Source of the DNA: Vitis vinifera
Taxonomy: Eukaryota; Streptophyta; Magnoliopsida; Vitales; Vitaceae
DNA length: 64,000 bases
Direction: 5' to 3'
Assembly: GCF_030704535.1 (NCBI RefSeq)
Contig: NC_081815.1
Coordinates: 2,929,001 to 2,993,000, forward strand
Positions 46,520-59,198 of this stretch are shown one piece after another. A program made the position numbers and the translations under genes. A model generated the notes under the pieces. The model was not told the DNA's origin. It did not search any database and saw only the letters and a list, made by a program, of their open reading frames with translations. How positions within the stretch are numbered: the stretch's first letter is position 1; each line of letters starts with the position of its first letter.

Positions 46520-48530
46520 ACTATTTTGATATGCCATAGGAAGGATCTCGCCTTCTCAAGCCTCGCTTGGATGCACTTAAATAATAATAATAATAATTTA
46601 TGAACTCTTGTGCAATAAATTTAACTTATATTTAAACAAATTAAAATAATGTAATTTTAAAAAGAAATTAAAAAAATTTAATGAGTTAGCCCACTTGTGT
46701 GCTTGTTTAAGATAATAATCGATTTTTTTGCTTAATTGTAGGAGTAAAAGATGAAGAATAAGTAATTATTATTGTGATAATTGTATATTTGGAAAGTTTA
46801 TTTCAAAAATAAATTTATTAAAAATATAAATTTTTAAAATTTTCTAATTAAATATAAACATGTTTACAACAATAGGACTCAATAAAAACACTTGTTCATC
46901 TATAATGTGTTTGGTATGTGAAAATTTGAAATAAATATTTTGTTTTTATTCATATTTTTTTAATATAAATAAATTTGATAATTTCAATTTTTGTGTTTTA
47001 ATGCATACATCGGTATAAAGTTATAATAATATCATTTATTTCAATTTCAATGTTAAGTAAAAACGGGAATGAAAACTTTTTAAAAATAAATAAATTGTCA
47101 ATAATACTTATACATATGGTTAAATTTTATTTTATTTTATTTAAGAAAATTTCACACTATACATAGTTTTAAATAATTTGTTATTTTCATTAAAAAATCA
47201 TTTTTTTTTTTGCTAAATAAAAAAATATTGGACGTATAATTTAAAAACAAATTTGTTTTTAAAAATTCTATTCACATTGTAGTTGTTGTTATTCAAAAAT
47301 AGTTTTTAAAAACAAAGTAAAATGGAGAATTGTTTTTCTTTTTATTTTCATTTGAGAAAATAAATTTATTAATAAGTTTAATAAAATTTTAAAATAATTT
47401 AAAACTCAATATATATATATATAATTACTATAAAAAATAAAAGACATAATTAATGCTTTAAATTTGTTAATAGACTTTGTAATTTTTAAGAATAATTTGA
47501 ACTTAAAAAATGGATTAATTAATTATAGATTAAAATAATTCAAAATGTTTTATTTGAAGTAATAAATGTATGCATATAATGAAATTTTTAGCTCATTTAT
47601 GTCTTAAAAATTAAATTAAATTTATTTAAAATGGAACATTATTAGCAATTATTAATTTGGAATAATAATTTTTTGTTTTTTTAATAAAATAAATTAATTA
47701 TGCTTTTATAAAATATTAATATTCATATTTATATAATATTTATAAAGTCTTATAAATAGTATTAGAAATTATTAATTATGAATTATTATTATTTATTTTT
47801 TCAAACACAATAAATAAAATAATTCACCTCCTACACGAGACTTATAAATGAAATTCTATTTCAATTATAATAATTATTTTTATTTTATTTCAATTATCGT
47901 TTAGATTATTCAAACATAAAAATGAAATGTCGATTTCGACTTCTTATTCTCACATACCAAATACGTTCTCAGTGTTTAAGAACTCTCTAGAACGAAACTT
48001 TGAAGTAGATCATGCACAATGATTTGTTGTTAAAATTGTTAGAAGTCGTAACCCAAATTTTGATTTATAGTCTTTTTTTTTTTTTTTTTGCTCATTAGAT
48101 ATATTTTTCTATATATTAAATTATATTCTACTTCAACATTTTTTTATGTAAGATAAGATGTAAGTTATTTTTGCATCTCATGTGTTAAATTACAAATGAG
48201 TACAATTCAGCATAATTATTAAATCCATAGGCAACATTACGTTAATTTACAAATGAGTAAAATTCATCGTAGTTATCAAATCCACAGATTAGGATGAGGC
48301 ATGTGGTGGAAGCTAACAGTGCAAATTGGTTTAAAAATTAAAATAACTGTCCAGCCTAACATATCTGGGCTTGGGCTTGGGCGTTGGTCAATTTAAAAAG
48401 TCTAGCTGGAAGAGACAACAGAGGGGTAAGATTGGAAATTCATAAACCACAAAACGGGGAGTTTGGAAAAATTCCATAAAATCAAGGGGTTAAAAAAGGA
48501 AGTAAAATATTTTCCGTAAAATTTCCCACC
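46520..48530. other. AT-rich intergenic DNA
   Basis: There is no gene. The block 46560-48250 is extremely AT-rich, with TTTTTAAAAAC-type words near 47200-47345 that resemble the MITE-like family at 17146 and 60786, but without clear ends. Confidence 0.5.
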
Positions 48531-48533
48531 CAA

Positions 48534-48558
48534 ATTCCCGCAAAAATTGCTAGGGTTT
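48534..48558 (+). promoter_or_regulatory. E2F-like site and telo-box before the zinc-finger gene
   Basis: ATTCCCGC (48534-48541) fits the plant E2F consensus WTTSSCSS. TAGGGTTT (48551-48558) is the reverse of the telo-box AAACCCTA. Both lie within 70 bp of the ATG. This combination is typical of genes used in dividing cells. Confidence 0.45.
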
Positions 48559-48601
48559 ATATACCTCATATCACGGCGAGTAGGGACGGAGAGTGGAAAA
48601 G

Positions 48602-51600
48602 ATGGGGTCGCGAGACAAGGACCAAACGGCACCGCATCAGCCTCTCCTGAGCAGCCTAGTTATACGGCCTTCCGACAGCAGCGGCGGCGGCACCGGTGGT
48701 AGCGATTATGAGCCCGGCGAGCTTCGTCGGGAAGCTCCTCACTATTCCCGCTCGGATCGTTTCGGCGATGGCCCTGGTTTGTCTCGTTCTCTTTTCCTTT
48801 TTCCTTTTGGCTATGCTGTATGTTTGAATCGTGAATTATTGTTGAAGCTTCATCCGTTGTTTTGAATTCACGAATTTAGATACTATCCATTAGGTCTATG
48901 AGAAATCTTACTGCTGCTTATTCAAAATCCTGTGTTACTTTTTCTTTGCAATTAAATAGATCGGCAGTGCTCCCAAACCCCAGATCGAAGCAGTAAGACA
49001 TAACATTTTTGGGTTTCTGACTATAATGATGATGGAGTTTGATTGCTTGACTTTGTCTTTTCATAGTTTGTGTTTTTCGGTTTAAAGTAGGATGATTTGT
49101 AATTACTGAATTTCTATAGGTTTAGTTGTCAACGGGGGTCCAAAAAAATCTGTGAAAAAAGGGGAGTGGGGGTGGGAAGGAAGGATTTCCAGATTCTTTT
49201 CGTTTGACTTACCTGGGTGAATATGAAGGTGAATAAGATATCATGAAAATGTCAAAACTAATACATTTCCAAAAGTTCATCCTCTGAACCATTTGAAAAT
49301 TTTCCCTGAGTTTAAGCTTCCTCTTTTCTTTCCTACATCTTCTTCCTCAAACTTTCCATGATCCAAATGAAGTCTGAGGTTCTGTAAGAGTTTCCTCCCT
49401 CGTTCAACTGCAAGCTTTGCTCTGCTGATTGGTTTTCTAGTTTAAGTGTTCCTTTTCTGGACTGTTTATTCAAGGAGCATATGGAAGTAATTCGGGTTAT
49501 GGAAGAGCTTGGTGTTTATAGCGGTAGAAAAACGTGAAATTATCGGTGAATCCATGGAGAATGACTAAAGACAATGGAGAAATAGGGTGTAAGATTTTAA
49601 TTCTGCTTTGTAAAGATTCATGACAAGTTTTAATTATAATTTGGCCAATGATGTAGATTTTAGTTCTAAGTTGATTGAGAATGGAAATAGGAGCTTCAAC
49701 ACCCATTTGGTGATTGTCAAGGAATCCAGGTTCTACAGAAAATGCTTGACCTTCAGCCCTAAAGCTGTTTGAGGCTGTGATTCAGACTGATAAATTTCTG
49801 TTGCAGTGTGAACAAGGTAGCTGAATAACCGATTAAATGGAATTGCCAAATGTCCTAGTCGCTTTAAATGATGGCCAAGAGAGTGACCTTGCCGAAAGAA
49901 GTCAAACAAGTTTAGCGTAGAGTTTGGAAATGAAAACACTGATTAAATCTTTTGGTCCAGTTCACCAACCTAGTAAGGAATTTAATTATTCTACTCTTTG
50001 GGATTCCTTTTTATCATCTTGATTTGGTTTTCATAGTCTTGTGTCTTTCAGGAGTACTGTTGGCACCTTTTTTTTTCCGGTTATTAAGCCAGCTTATGTT
50101 TGTATTTATTTTATCTGTGATTTGTGAATTGTGTACTTTCTTTAGCTAATGAAGGATTATTATTTATTACTAGTAAATTTTGAGTGAAATTTAATATGGG
50201 AAAAAACTAAAAATAGTTTGTAGAGATTTTGTTCTGAAACATGGTGATTTTTAGAAGAAATCAAAGGTCTTTTTAGATTTTTTTGTAAATTGTTCTAAAC
50301 AAAAAAATTGAAAACATGGGGTATATATCCTTTGTACTCTTTATTTTTGCTATACATATATATACATATTTTATTACTTATATAAAAAAAAAAAATTTGA
50401 AAACATGGAGAATGGGTTAAAAACTATTTCATTGTATATAAGTTTACGGTGTCTTCATGGAGAATGAGCCAAACTGTTTTCCATATTTGAGTTTTCAAAT
50501 TATTTTTGAGAATTGTTTATAAAAACGTTGCTAAATAGATCGTTATTTTCTATTCTCTATAGTCATGGTTTATCTTGATTTTAGAATATTTCAATTTAGC
50601 TACTGCCATCAACTAGCAAGGAATTCCTGCCCTCCTGGGTATTACACTTCTGAATTTTACAGTTTGCCATCATTGTCCATTTCTTGAAAGTGTTTTTAGT
50701 TAATAAAAAGGATTTATATTCTAAGCAAAAGAGTTCTATCAAAATTGCTTGCAATTTCTTTATTAAACACAATTGTGTTGTGATCTAGAATGTTATTTGC
50801 AATCCTTGAACATTTATTGAATTGATGAGTTATAATAGTTCTGAATTGTACAAAAGAAGAGAGAGACTTTCAAGGCTTGGTTGGGAAATTGCCTGCCTAC
50901 TTTAGATCTCTATCAATTACATGACACGTGACATGTTGGGCACCATTGCTTGTGGTGGCATTGACAAATATCTTGGGTTGTGTTGTATGAGAAATGTTTT
51001 CTGGTTTTCATTTTCTATTTTTATTTTTTGAAAATAATTTTGATTTCTATTATTTCTTTTCTTGAAAATGCATTTCATTGACAAAGTGTTTTCGTGGATC
51101 CCATTAGATTTTCTTAAATGATTTGTAATATTCATATTCCTTTTTTATTTATATTATAGGTTCCATATAATGTTTTAAACGATCTTGTTCGCCTCTTTTG
51201 TTTCCAATAACAACCCTTCTAGAAGGGCTAGAATTTCTAGGTGAATAGCTAAACCTCAATCTATAGGTTTAGAAAATGCTCTTCTCCATTGGAGCATGTC
51301 GTTATTATTGTCCTCCTTATTTGCTACAAGTCATGCAAAAGCCTTCATGAATAAGCGGGGTGGAGCTCAAGGGGAGTAAGAGATGGTCATGGGGTGGTGG
51401 GTGCGTCATGGTTTTAAAAGGCGCACAATGTGCCTAAGGAGCAAAAGTCTCCTACAACATAAGCGCAAAGTGCAACACAAGGCATGCACCCGAGTGAAGT
51501 GAAATGTGACTTGGGATGTATGTCATTTTTATAAAATACAATCCAAAGTCTAATCCAATTAATAAAAAATTTAAGATTCCAAATATTTATATATGTATGT

Positions 51601-54600
51601 ATGTATACACACACACACACACAACCTTTTTGTTGCCTATAAAAAAAGTCATACAAAAATCTTCACTTTTGGTGGGGTTTTAGATTTCCAAATGAAAATT
51701 GCAAGAATAAAAGAACAAACTGAATTGATAGAAGAAAATTTGACATTAAAGAGGGAGCTGCTTGAGAACAAGAGGATGTTGAGGACCAAACTCTGATGTC
51801 AGGAAAAGTGGGTGACACATGGACATGGACTAAAGATAACATTAGATGAGCTAGTTTTTTAGTTTATTGCTTCAATATGTTACAACAAAAATTAAAGTTC
51901 CAAGATATAGATAGGGAGGAGGAAATTAGCACTGAAGCAATAATAGGGTTTCTTATCCTCACTACACTATAAATGTTTGGGAACTTCCCACTACGAGATT
52001 TATTACCGAACCAAAGGTCCTCCCAACAGTGTATTTTTGTACCATCACCGACAAAATAATGAGTGAAATGAAAAAAAAAAAAATTATAAGAAAGTTGTGC
52101 AATAGCTTCCAAGGGCATTTATGCGATCACCTAACAACATAGTTGGCATCTTAGTCATTAGAATTTGACCCATATATGCTCAAGATGCTCTTATGCCATG
52201 AAACATCATCCTTTGGAGGGGAGCTTCCACAACCACTTCTTGGAAAGACTATATTCCTCAAATATATCTTCCTAATGCTTAGCCTTCTTCCCTCTTGGGC
52301 TTACACACATAGTCCCAACCGACAAGGTGGTGTCTCTGTCCTTCCCTAACATGGTTGGTATCTCCTCTTTTTCTCTTTGGCCAAAACTTGCTTTCCTTAT
52401 CAAATCTAAGCAAATAGGGATATTGTTTGGGATAAGGCGGTCAATTTAAAGGGGAACATTCCCATTTAGTATCCTCCGATGACAAGTTAATTTAATTTTG
52501 ATGGTTGTTCATTTGGGAATTTCTCCAAATTTGGGTAGGAGGTACCTTTGACTATTTCTTTGTTTTATATTTTTAAGCCTACGTGGTTGGAAATGTTGTT
52601 AAGGAGAAAGCTATTATTTCTCCTTGAAGTTCTCAAAAAGAAAATCTAGTTTGGGATAAAACAGTCAATTTAAAGAGGATCATTTCTATATGGAATTCTC
52701 CGAGGTAAATTGAATTTTCATGGTTATTCATGTGGGTATCTATGCCAAATTATATAGGAGATACCTTTAGAGAATCAAAGATCACTTTGGAGATTTTTTT
52801 TTTCTATTTTTAAGCCTATGTGGTTTGGCAACATTGTTAAGGCCAAAGCTATTACTCTTCTTGAAGTTGTCAAAAGAAAATGTACATAAAAAAGGAAGTG
52901 TCGAAAAGGGGGTGGAACCTAATTTATGATGTCTACATGGAGTACCCAAATACAAGATAAAGAGGGATAAAAGCAACAAAGGGCCGTAAACCACTTCCAC
53001 CCCATCCATGAAATCTAGAAATGATAATTTCTTCCCTAAGGAAATTCATGACTAGGGAGCTTTGGGTTATTTTTGGCTGCAATGGGTTTGTCTAGAGTCA
53101 ACTAGGGAGTTTTTGTTGGGCTGGAAGATGTGATGCTTGGATAAGCAAGAGGGGGTTTGGTTAATTACTCTCCTCGTTAAGTCCCTTTTTGAGTTGTCCA
53201 TGATCCCACTAGGATTGGCTAATTATACATTGTTGGACTTTATAAATAGCCTAAATTGTGCATAAAAGGTTATAGGTTTGATGTTTTTGTATATCCCTAT
53301 ATATGAAAGGATCTTTTCCTAAATGAAAATACACACAACAAAAAAAATAAAATACAATAAAGAAAAGAAAGAAAAACCAAAACCCCAAGTAGGACATTAG
53401 AGCTCCCCACCAATGTTGATTGGAAGAAAAAGTGGCCATTGAGGATAGAGCCTTGTGATGTGATTTAACTGAAACAGTGGCAAGCTACCCCTTTTATGGG
53501 TTTGCCAAGCTAAAATATCCTCTCTATCTTCTCGATGACAGTGAGAAATGCATAACATTAACAATACACCAATTCAATCTCTTATTTAGGAGGACGAGTA
53601 ACCTTAGATTTTAATAATTATTCCCTCCTTCCAAGCGCAATTACCTTGATTAGGACTTCTTTGTTTTTTTGATAAGTAATAATGAGATATTATTCGATCG
53701 AAACTTCTTTATTAGCTGCACAATATGAAGAGACTCAGAAAACAGTATTTGAAGAACGTATCAAACAGCAGGCCAAAATATGGTCATTTGTCCATTCCCA
53801 AGAAAGATGCTAGTTAGGCCAAGGAAAGCATCTTACCACCTCCTAGTGGCTTTCCAAACCCTTGACCTATTGACCCCCTATCCTCCTTAGGATATCAACT
53901 CCTTCCATTTCCCCAAACTTGTCCCCATTGGCTTTCTTCACCTCTGCCTTCTGAAAATCTCCCTAATTGCTTGCCTAACAAGTCTTTAAGAACCAGGAAA
54001 TTTCTTATTCTCAAACCTCTCATCCTTTTTCTGAAGAGACTTCCTCATCATAACAGAAATCTCGTTGGAGCTTCTCTAATTTATTTCAAATTGACATTAG
54101 TATAACACAACTGGACAAGTAAAGAAGCTGACTAGAAAGGGGCTTCTAATGAGGCCAAACCTTCCCCTGGTAGAAGAGAGATTACCTTTTTCATGGGGCT
54201 AGTCTTCTCTCAACGTGTTTTTCCACCAAATCCCAAACATCTTTAGACATGAAAGAAGTGTGCGTAATTGTAAACCTGAATGGGTCCATTTTAAACCCAA
54301 GCATGGATGCTAGATCCACCAAATCCTCCATATTTCTCACTGAGATAGTCTTAATTCTTCTCCAAATTGCTTTTCACACATGAAAAACATGGAAGCATAG
54401 AAGGTTACACTTGAGATACAGCAACTGGAATGCTTTTCTATTGGAATTTTGGCATGGATTCTCTTGTCTAAGACCTCAAGAGCTTGGAAAGTGTGGGCAT
54501 GTCATTCATCGAGAAAAAGAATCCAATCACAGTGATACAGAATTTGATTCATGCAATCCCCCTTAGGCTTGTGGAATATAGCAATTCAAAGCCATGATTC

Positions 54601-57600
54601 ATGATATCACCCAAACAAATGGGCAAGGGGAAGGCAGACATTCTTGTCTAAAACCTCTAGAGCTTTGTAAGAGACCTGTGGCCATGCAGTCATCAAGACA
54701 GAAAATCTAATCATAGAAGTACAGATTTGATCCATACAATCCACATTTGAGCGTAACTCATTCTTTCCTGTAATAACATCAAGAATCCCTATTACATGAT
54801 CTTAGGCCTTTCATAAATCCAGTTTACACTCAATTTCTACTCTAAAGCTTTTTGGCCCTGACATGACACGTTCAGTAGCAACCACAACAACATTGATGTT
54901 TTCCCTATCCTCCTAAGCCTGTTATTAATGATTTGGCCAAGAACTTATATAAGTCTTCCACTAAAATGGCATGCCTAAAATCTTTAATATACTCCACCCT
55001 GGAACTAAACATTATAAAGGTTGCTTTTAAGCATGGAAATTCCTCTACAACCCCCTAAAATATTCCATTTGATTGTTTACCAGGGCTTGGGCTTTATCCC
55101 TTCTAAGATCATGAAGCACTGCCATGGCCTCTTCCTCATTCACAAGGCCAAATCGTCTTCCTTGCCACTGGATCTGAAGTTAGCTTCCTCAAGTGACAAT
55201 TCCCCAATTTGATGTCATTGACTTCTGTCAGCCAAACTCCAGTCTTAAGCTCATCTGCCAACTTCCTCTCTTGTTGGCATTGACAATTCTACAAATACAA
55301 TTTGGTGTTCTTGCACCCTTATGAAGGCACAAGGCTTTAGATTTTTGCGTCCAACTTGTTTCCTTGAATGCAAAGTCATAGACTCAAATCCTTCTCAATA
55401 GAGCCCATTCTTTCGCCTTAAAATCCCTCTGCATAATCTGCTCTAAATCGTTCACTCGAACTTACATATTACAGAGAATGGGCTGTGATTGAGCCAATTG
55501 CTTCAGGACCAGACTTTGAAGTGGATTTTGTGTGGGTTTTGAGCTTCACCAAGGAGGTGGTCAATTTCCTTCTCCAAAAGGGGCAATACACTCAGAGAGT
55601 TTAATGAGCATTTTTTGCCTTCTTTCAAAATTAAATTGTGTTTGTTGTAGTTCTCCTTTTTGTTCGCTCTTTTTTCTGTCTGGGGTGTTCTGTGAACGAC
55701 ATTTTTTTTTTTTTTTCATGTTTCATTCTTTTTCCTTTAATATATTTGCTCATACCCCAAAGAGAGGTTCTTATAATTACTTCTTTTTAACATGAATGTA
55801 TGGTATATGCCAAGATGACTTGCTCATAGTCTCTCTCTCTCTCTCTAATAGATATGCACGCATATGTGTATATATATAAAATGTTTGGTTTGGTATATCT
55901 GTAGCATCATTAAGTGGTTCTTTTTTTATCAGATGATATTACCTTATAAATTTATGCTAGTTGTACTACAAGTCAGGCTCCTACAACCTGTTGTCCTTCT
56001 CTTGTATTGCATGTTGAGCATGTGGATCTACTACTACCGTTTATTGAATGTCAAATTGCGAATGAATTTTGCTATTGTATGTTACAGCTTTAATGTTGCC
56101 TGGTACAAGAATTTGGGTCTTGAGGAAGGCATGTTGGTGTGAGTGCGGGTTTTGGGAAATGGTTTGGGTAAATCTTTTTTGGTTTGAAGGTAAACGTGTA
56201 TGTGGAAAATGCTCTTGTGAGATATCATACATGTTGTGTGAACTAATCGGTGGCTGCATCACTAAAAATAAGCGCATGCCCCTGGCTTTGCTGGTAACCA
56301 TGGTCAGGCATTTTGCTTGGAAAGGTGACTGGTGTGGGCTTCAATCAAATATGAATTTTTAGATGTCGGCTATTCATGATATTTCATGAAGAATTTGCAT
56401 TAAGAATCTCAATCATCAAATTATGTGGTTTAAGAGGAGTTTGAATATCCACTGGCATCAGATGGTAGTATTTTAAGTTGTAACCATCAGTGAGGCTGGG
56501 TTATCTCTAGTCCACTGCAGTAACTTGGAAAAACACCGGAGTTTTGAGCTTTCCTAATTTCTGGCGTTGTTTCATAGAAGACTGTTTGGTGGTGAGCGTT
56601 GTGGTTGTCAGTTTTTGGTTTCCTCTGGTTTCTTTAATTTGTGGGCATGCATATTATTGAATTTCGAAATAAGCGGTTCATAAGCAGATGTGTGGTTTGG
56701 CACAGTCATTATGAGACTCAATGGTTTGGTTCCGGGGTATAATTTTTCTTTTACTTGGGTGGTTAATTAGTAACTAATTTGGAATTCTACTTTTTCCGAG
56801 TTGCCATGGTGGGTGTGAATGCATGGAAGTTCAGGAACTTCCATTATGTGTTACTGTCTAGCTCCTGCTGAATTTTCATAGGTTTTGTTATTGTTTTTAC
56901 TTTGATGGGTGGTGAAGCGATACTGAACAATGCTGCAGTTTGGATGATAGTTCTTCCCAGAGTCTCCATGCATGTATCTGTTATTTCTTAGTTGAGGGAA
57001 CTACAGAAAGACGGATTATAACATGGAACTACATTTTTTGGGTTGGACATCCTGATGTTGTCTCTGCCTGCTATCTTTCAGGAGTGATTTTTTGAGCATG
57101 ATATGGTTGGGTGGAGATATATTTAGTAATGTTGTTTTGAAGTAAACCTTCGGACTTTCCAATTGAACATCTTCTTGCAAGATATTTAGATGGTTTCTGG
57201 AAAGAAGTGAGCAAACTGGTAGCAGATGAAGTCATGAATTAATTTTGCCATTAACATTCCAGTGAAGTTTGTTTTGCTCTGTTGGTCTTGCTGCTTCTAT
57301 TGGGAGGCACATTTGGGTGGATGTTTTGAACAAACTTTCATTGGGTTTATTGTGTTTGCCATTGAATCCTATTTTGTTAGGTATCCATCCATCTTTTCTA
57401 TCTGCAGGTGGCAATTACAGATGAAGTTCTCTTATATATTACTACCAAGGCACCTCATTGAGTCTTGGTTGCTCCATCTCCATGGGTTTGGGTTGATTTC
57501 AGATGTTTTAAGTTAAAATTAAGTTTAAACCTAAAATAGCATACAGGATAGAATGATGCAGCTCTTGGCTTTAGGAACACAGGGTTGGTTTTGGACTTGA

Positions 57601-59198
57601 GGATTTTGATGAGTTCTCATATATGGTTAATTTGGGTAACTGTGGTATGCGTTGTTCATTGCTCCAGTTATATTTGACTGGTGACATGGCTTACTAGCTT
57701 GAGAAGTAACAACAAAAGCAGTTGCCGTGTGGGTTCTTACTCATCCATTCCACTCTAATATGTTGTTTTTGTGCTACTCATGCCAAGGAGACACCGAATG
57801 ATGGTAATTGTCTTTGCCAACTTAGTTGGAGGTTATCGACTCTTCCATGGTTATACCTTCATATAACATATGCACTTTATACTAACTTTTTCTCTTATTT
57901 GACTGGAGTTTGCTTATCTTTGGACTCACTGGCTTTTTCAGGATATAGAATTCGTGCAGGTTCCAGTTCTCCTGTCAGGCGACGAAATCCTGATCATCGG
58001 TATAATTCTGAATTTGATCATTCAGGTGGCTTGCCGCGCAGTCGTGGATTTGGCAGTGAGAGGGATCCTGGTAGGTATCGAAACCATTCCCCGCCTTATG
58101 GTCGTGGAAGGGGTGGTGGCCGGTCATTTGGTAGAGGTTTGGATGGGCCTGGATTTGGCCCTGGTCCCATCAGAAGTGAAGGTATAAGAAATAATCCAAA
58201 CGTGCGTCCAAGAGAAGGAGATTGGGTTTGCCCAGATCCTTTGTAAGGCCATATCTTTTGTTTTGTATTATTGGTTTCTTTTTGTTTACATGTGATGTTT
58301 TCCCTTGCATGATTATGAAAGCATTTTTTTTGGTAGGTACTGTCTTTTATCTGTAGTGCCATACAATTAACATTGTACTAGACAGTATCTAATTAACATT
58401 CGGCCTAGAGTATTATGACTAAACAGTTAACAAAGTTTTTTTCCCCATTTCTTTGAAGGATAGTTTTGAATACAACAATAACTAGGGAATTTTGTTTTGC
58501 CATGGATATGGCTTTTTTTCCTGACGCATTTGTGAGTTGAAGCTTCCGGTGCTTTTCTCAAGTCTCATTCAGTCTTTTTATTACATCTCAGATGTGGAAA
58601 CCTAAACTTTGCAAGGCGGGAACAGTGTAACAACTGCAACAGATATCGCGAAGGACCTGGAGAGAGTCCTCGAAGAGGTTTTCCTGGCCCGCCACCTCCA
58701 CATCCACCCCCTAGGCGCTTCTCTGGTCCTCCAATGGATCGTTCTCCTGGCAGGACCATGAATGGCTACAGGTCCCCTCCTCGTGGTTGGGCCAGGGATG
58801 GGCCTAGAGAGTTTGGTGGTGGGGCTCCATCACATCGCAGACATGACGGCAGGTTTCCCGATCACAACATGCGGAGAGATCGTCTGGATTATCCTGAAGA
58901 TGACTACAGGGAGAGGAACAAGTTTGATAGACCAGCCCCACCAGATTGGGGTCATAGGGATCGTGGAAGGGACAGCTTCTTCAACAATGAAAGGAAAGGA
59001 TACGAGAGGCGACCACCATCTCCTCCTCCTCCACCGCTGCCTCCTCGTGGCCGATGGGGACGTGATGTAAGAGCTAGGAGCCGGTCTCCTGTTAGGGGTG
59101 GACCCCCACTAAAGGACTATCGACGGGATATGTATATGGGACGAGGCCGAGATGATCGGCATGGCATTAGGCGAGACCGGTTTGGTGAACCATACTAG
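48602..59198 (+). CDS. RG/SR-rich protein with one RanBP2-type zinc finger
   Basis: Three exons, 48602-48776, 57942-58242 and 58592-59198, agree in phase and give 360 residues. The start MGSRDKDQ is the only ATG in a suitable place. The N-terminal half is rich in Arg and Gly (GRGRGGGRSFGRG). A RanBP2 zinc finger follows: W153, C155, C160, N164, C171 and C174, a perfect W-x-C-x4-C-x3-N-x6-C-x2-C. Such fingers bind single-stranded RNA. The C-terminal half is Pro- and Arg-rich with RSRSPVRGG and an RGRDDRHGIRRDRF tail. A nuclear RNA-processing role is an inference. Intron 1 is 9.2 kb and packed with retroelement debris. Intron 2 cuts the zinc finger between its first two cysteines. I do not assign a gene symbol. 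Confidence 0.88.
51601..51622. repeat. (TG/CA)-type microsatellite
   Basis: A GTATGTATGTATACACACAC run, continuing as CACACACA, lies in intron 1 of the zinc-finger gene, next to AT-rich DNA. Confidence 0.6.
51864..52118 (-). mobile_element. L1-type LINE fragment, minus strand
   Basis: The minus strand encodes FVGDGTKIHCWEDLWFGNKS and KFPNIYSVV, the conserved segment of plant L1 ORF2 after the reverse-transcriptase palm. The remainder is eroded. The equivalent segment of the younger LINE at 15866 reads KVGKGNKISFWTDVWCGD. Confidence 0.7.
52425..52883 (+). mobile_element. Two tandem copies of an L1 RNase H segment, decayed
   Basis: Copies at about 52425-52648 and 52649-52883 both start GTTTGGGATAA and continue through TTTTAAGCCTA(C/T)GTGGTT to GAAGTTxTCAAAA. 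The first still reads PPMTS, then FNFDGCSFGN, the start of the L1-associated RNase H domain (NFDGxSxGNPG), and ends in VVKEKAIISLLEVLKK. I judge the copies about 75 per cent alike. Both contain stops. Confidence 0.55.
53660..55270 (-). mobile_element. Decayed retroelement-like sequence of uncertain family, minus strand
   Basis: On the minus strand the stretch ends in TTACTTATCAAAAAAA (53664-53679), the tail expected of a plant L1. An open stretch near 54190-54360 reads DLVDLASMLGFKMDPFRFTI and SKDVWDLVEKHVERR, coding-like in rhythm. It could be part of an L1 ORF1-type or other retroelement protein. I cannot confirm the family. Confidence 0.35.
54471..54742. repeat. Diverged 180-bp-period direct repeat
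   Basis: CTTGTCTAAGACCTCAAGAG at 54473 recurs as CTTGTCTAAAACCTCTAGAG at 54653, and the matches continue to TTTGATTCATGCAATCC and TTTGATCCATACAATCC. The two blocks are about 90 bases each and lie within the decayed retroelement-like region. Confidence 0.75.

Noticed and set aside
51414-51540. GCGCACAATGTGCCTAAGG and related words, resembling a common plant GC-rich repeat
   Set aside because: The match is to general style only. I cannot define ends or a family.
51690-51796. Short frame ending MKIARIKEQTELIEENLTLK and on, coiled-coil-like, reminiscent of a MADS K-domain end
   Set aside because: Only about 34 codons are coil-like, they follow a CA microsatellite, and no MADS exon is nearby. 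The resemblance could be chance.
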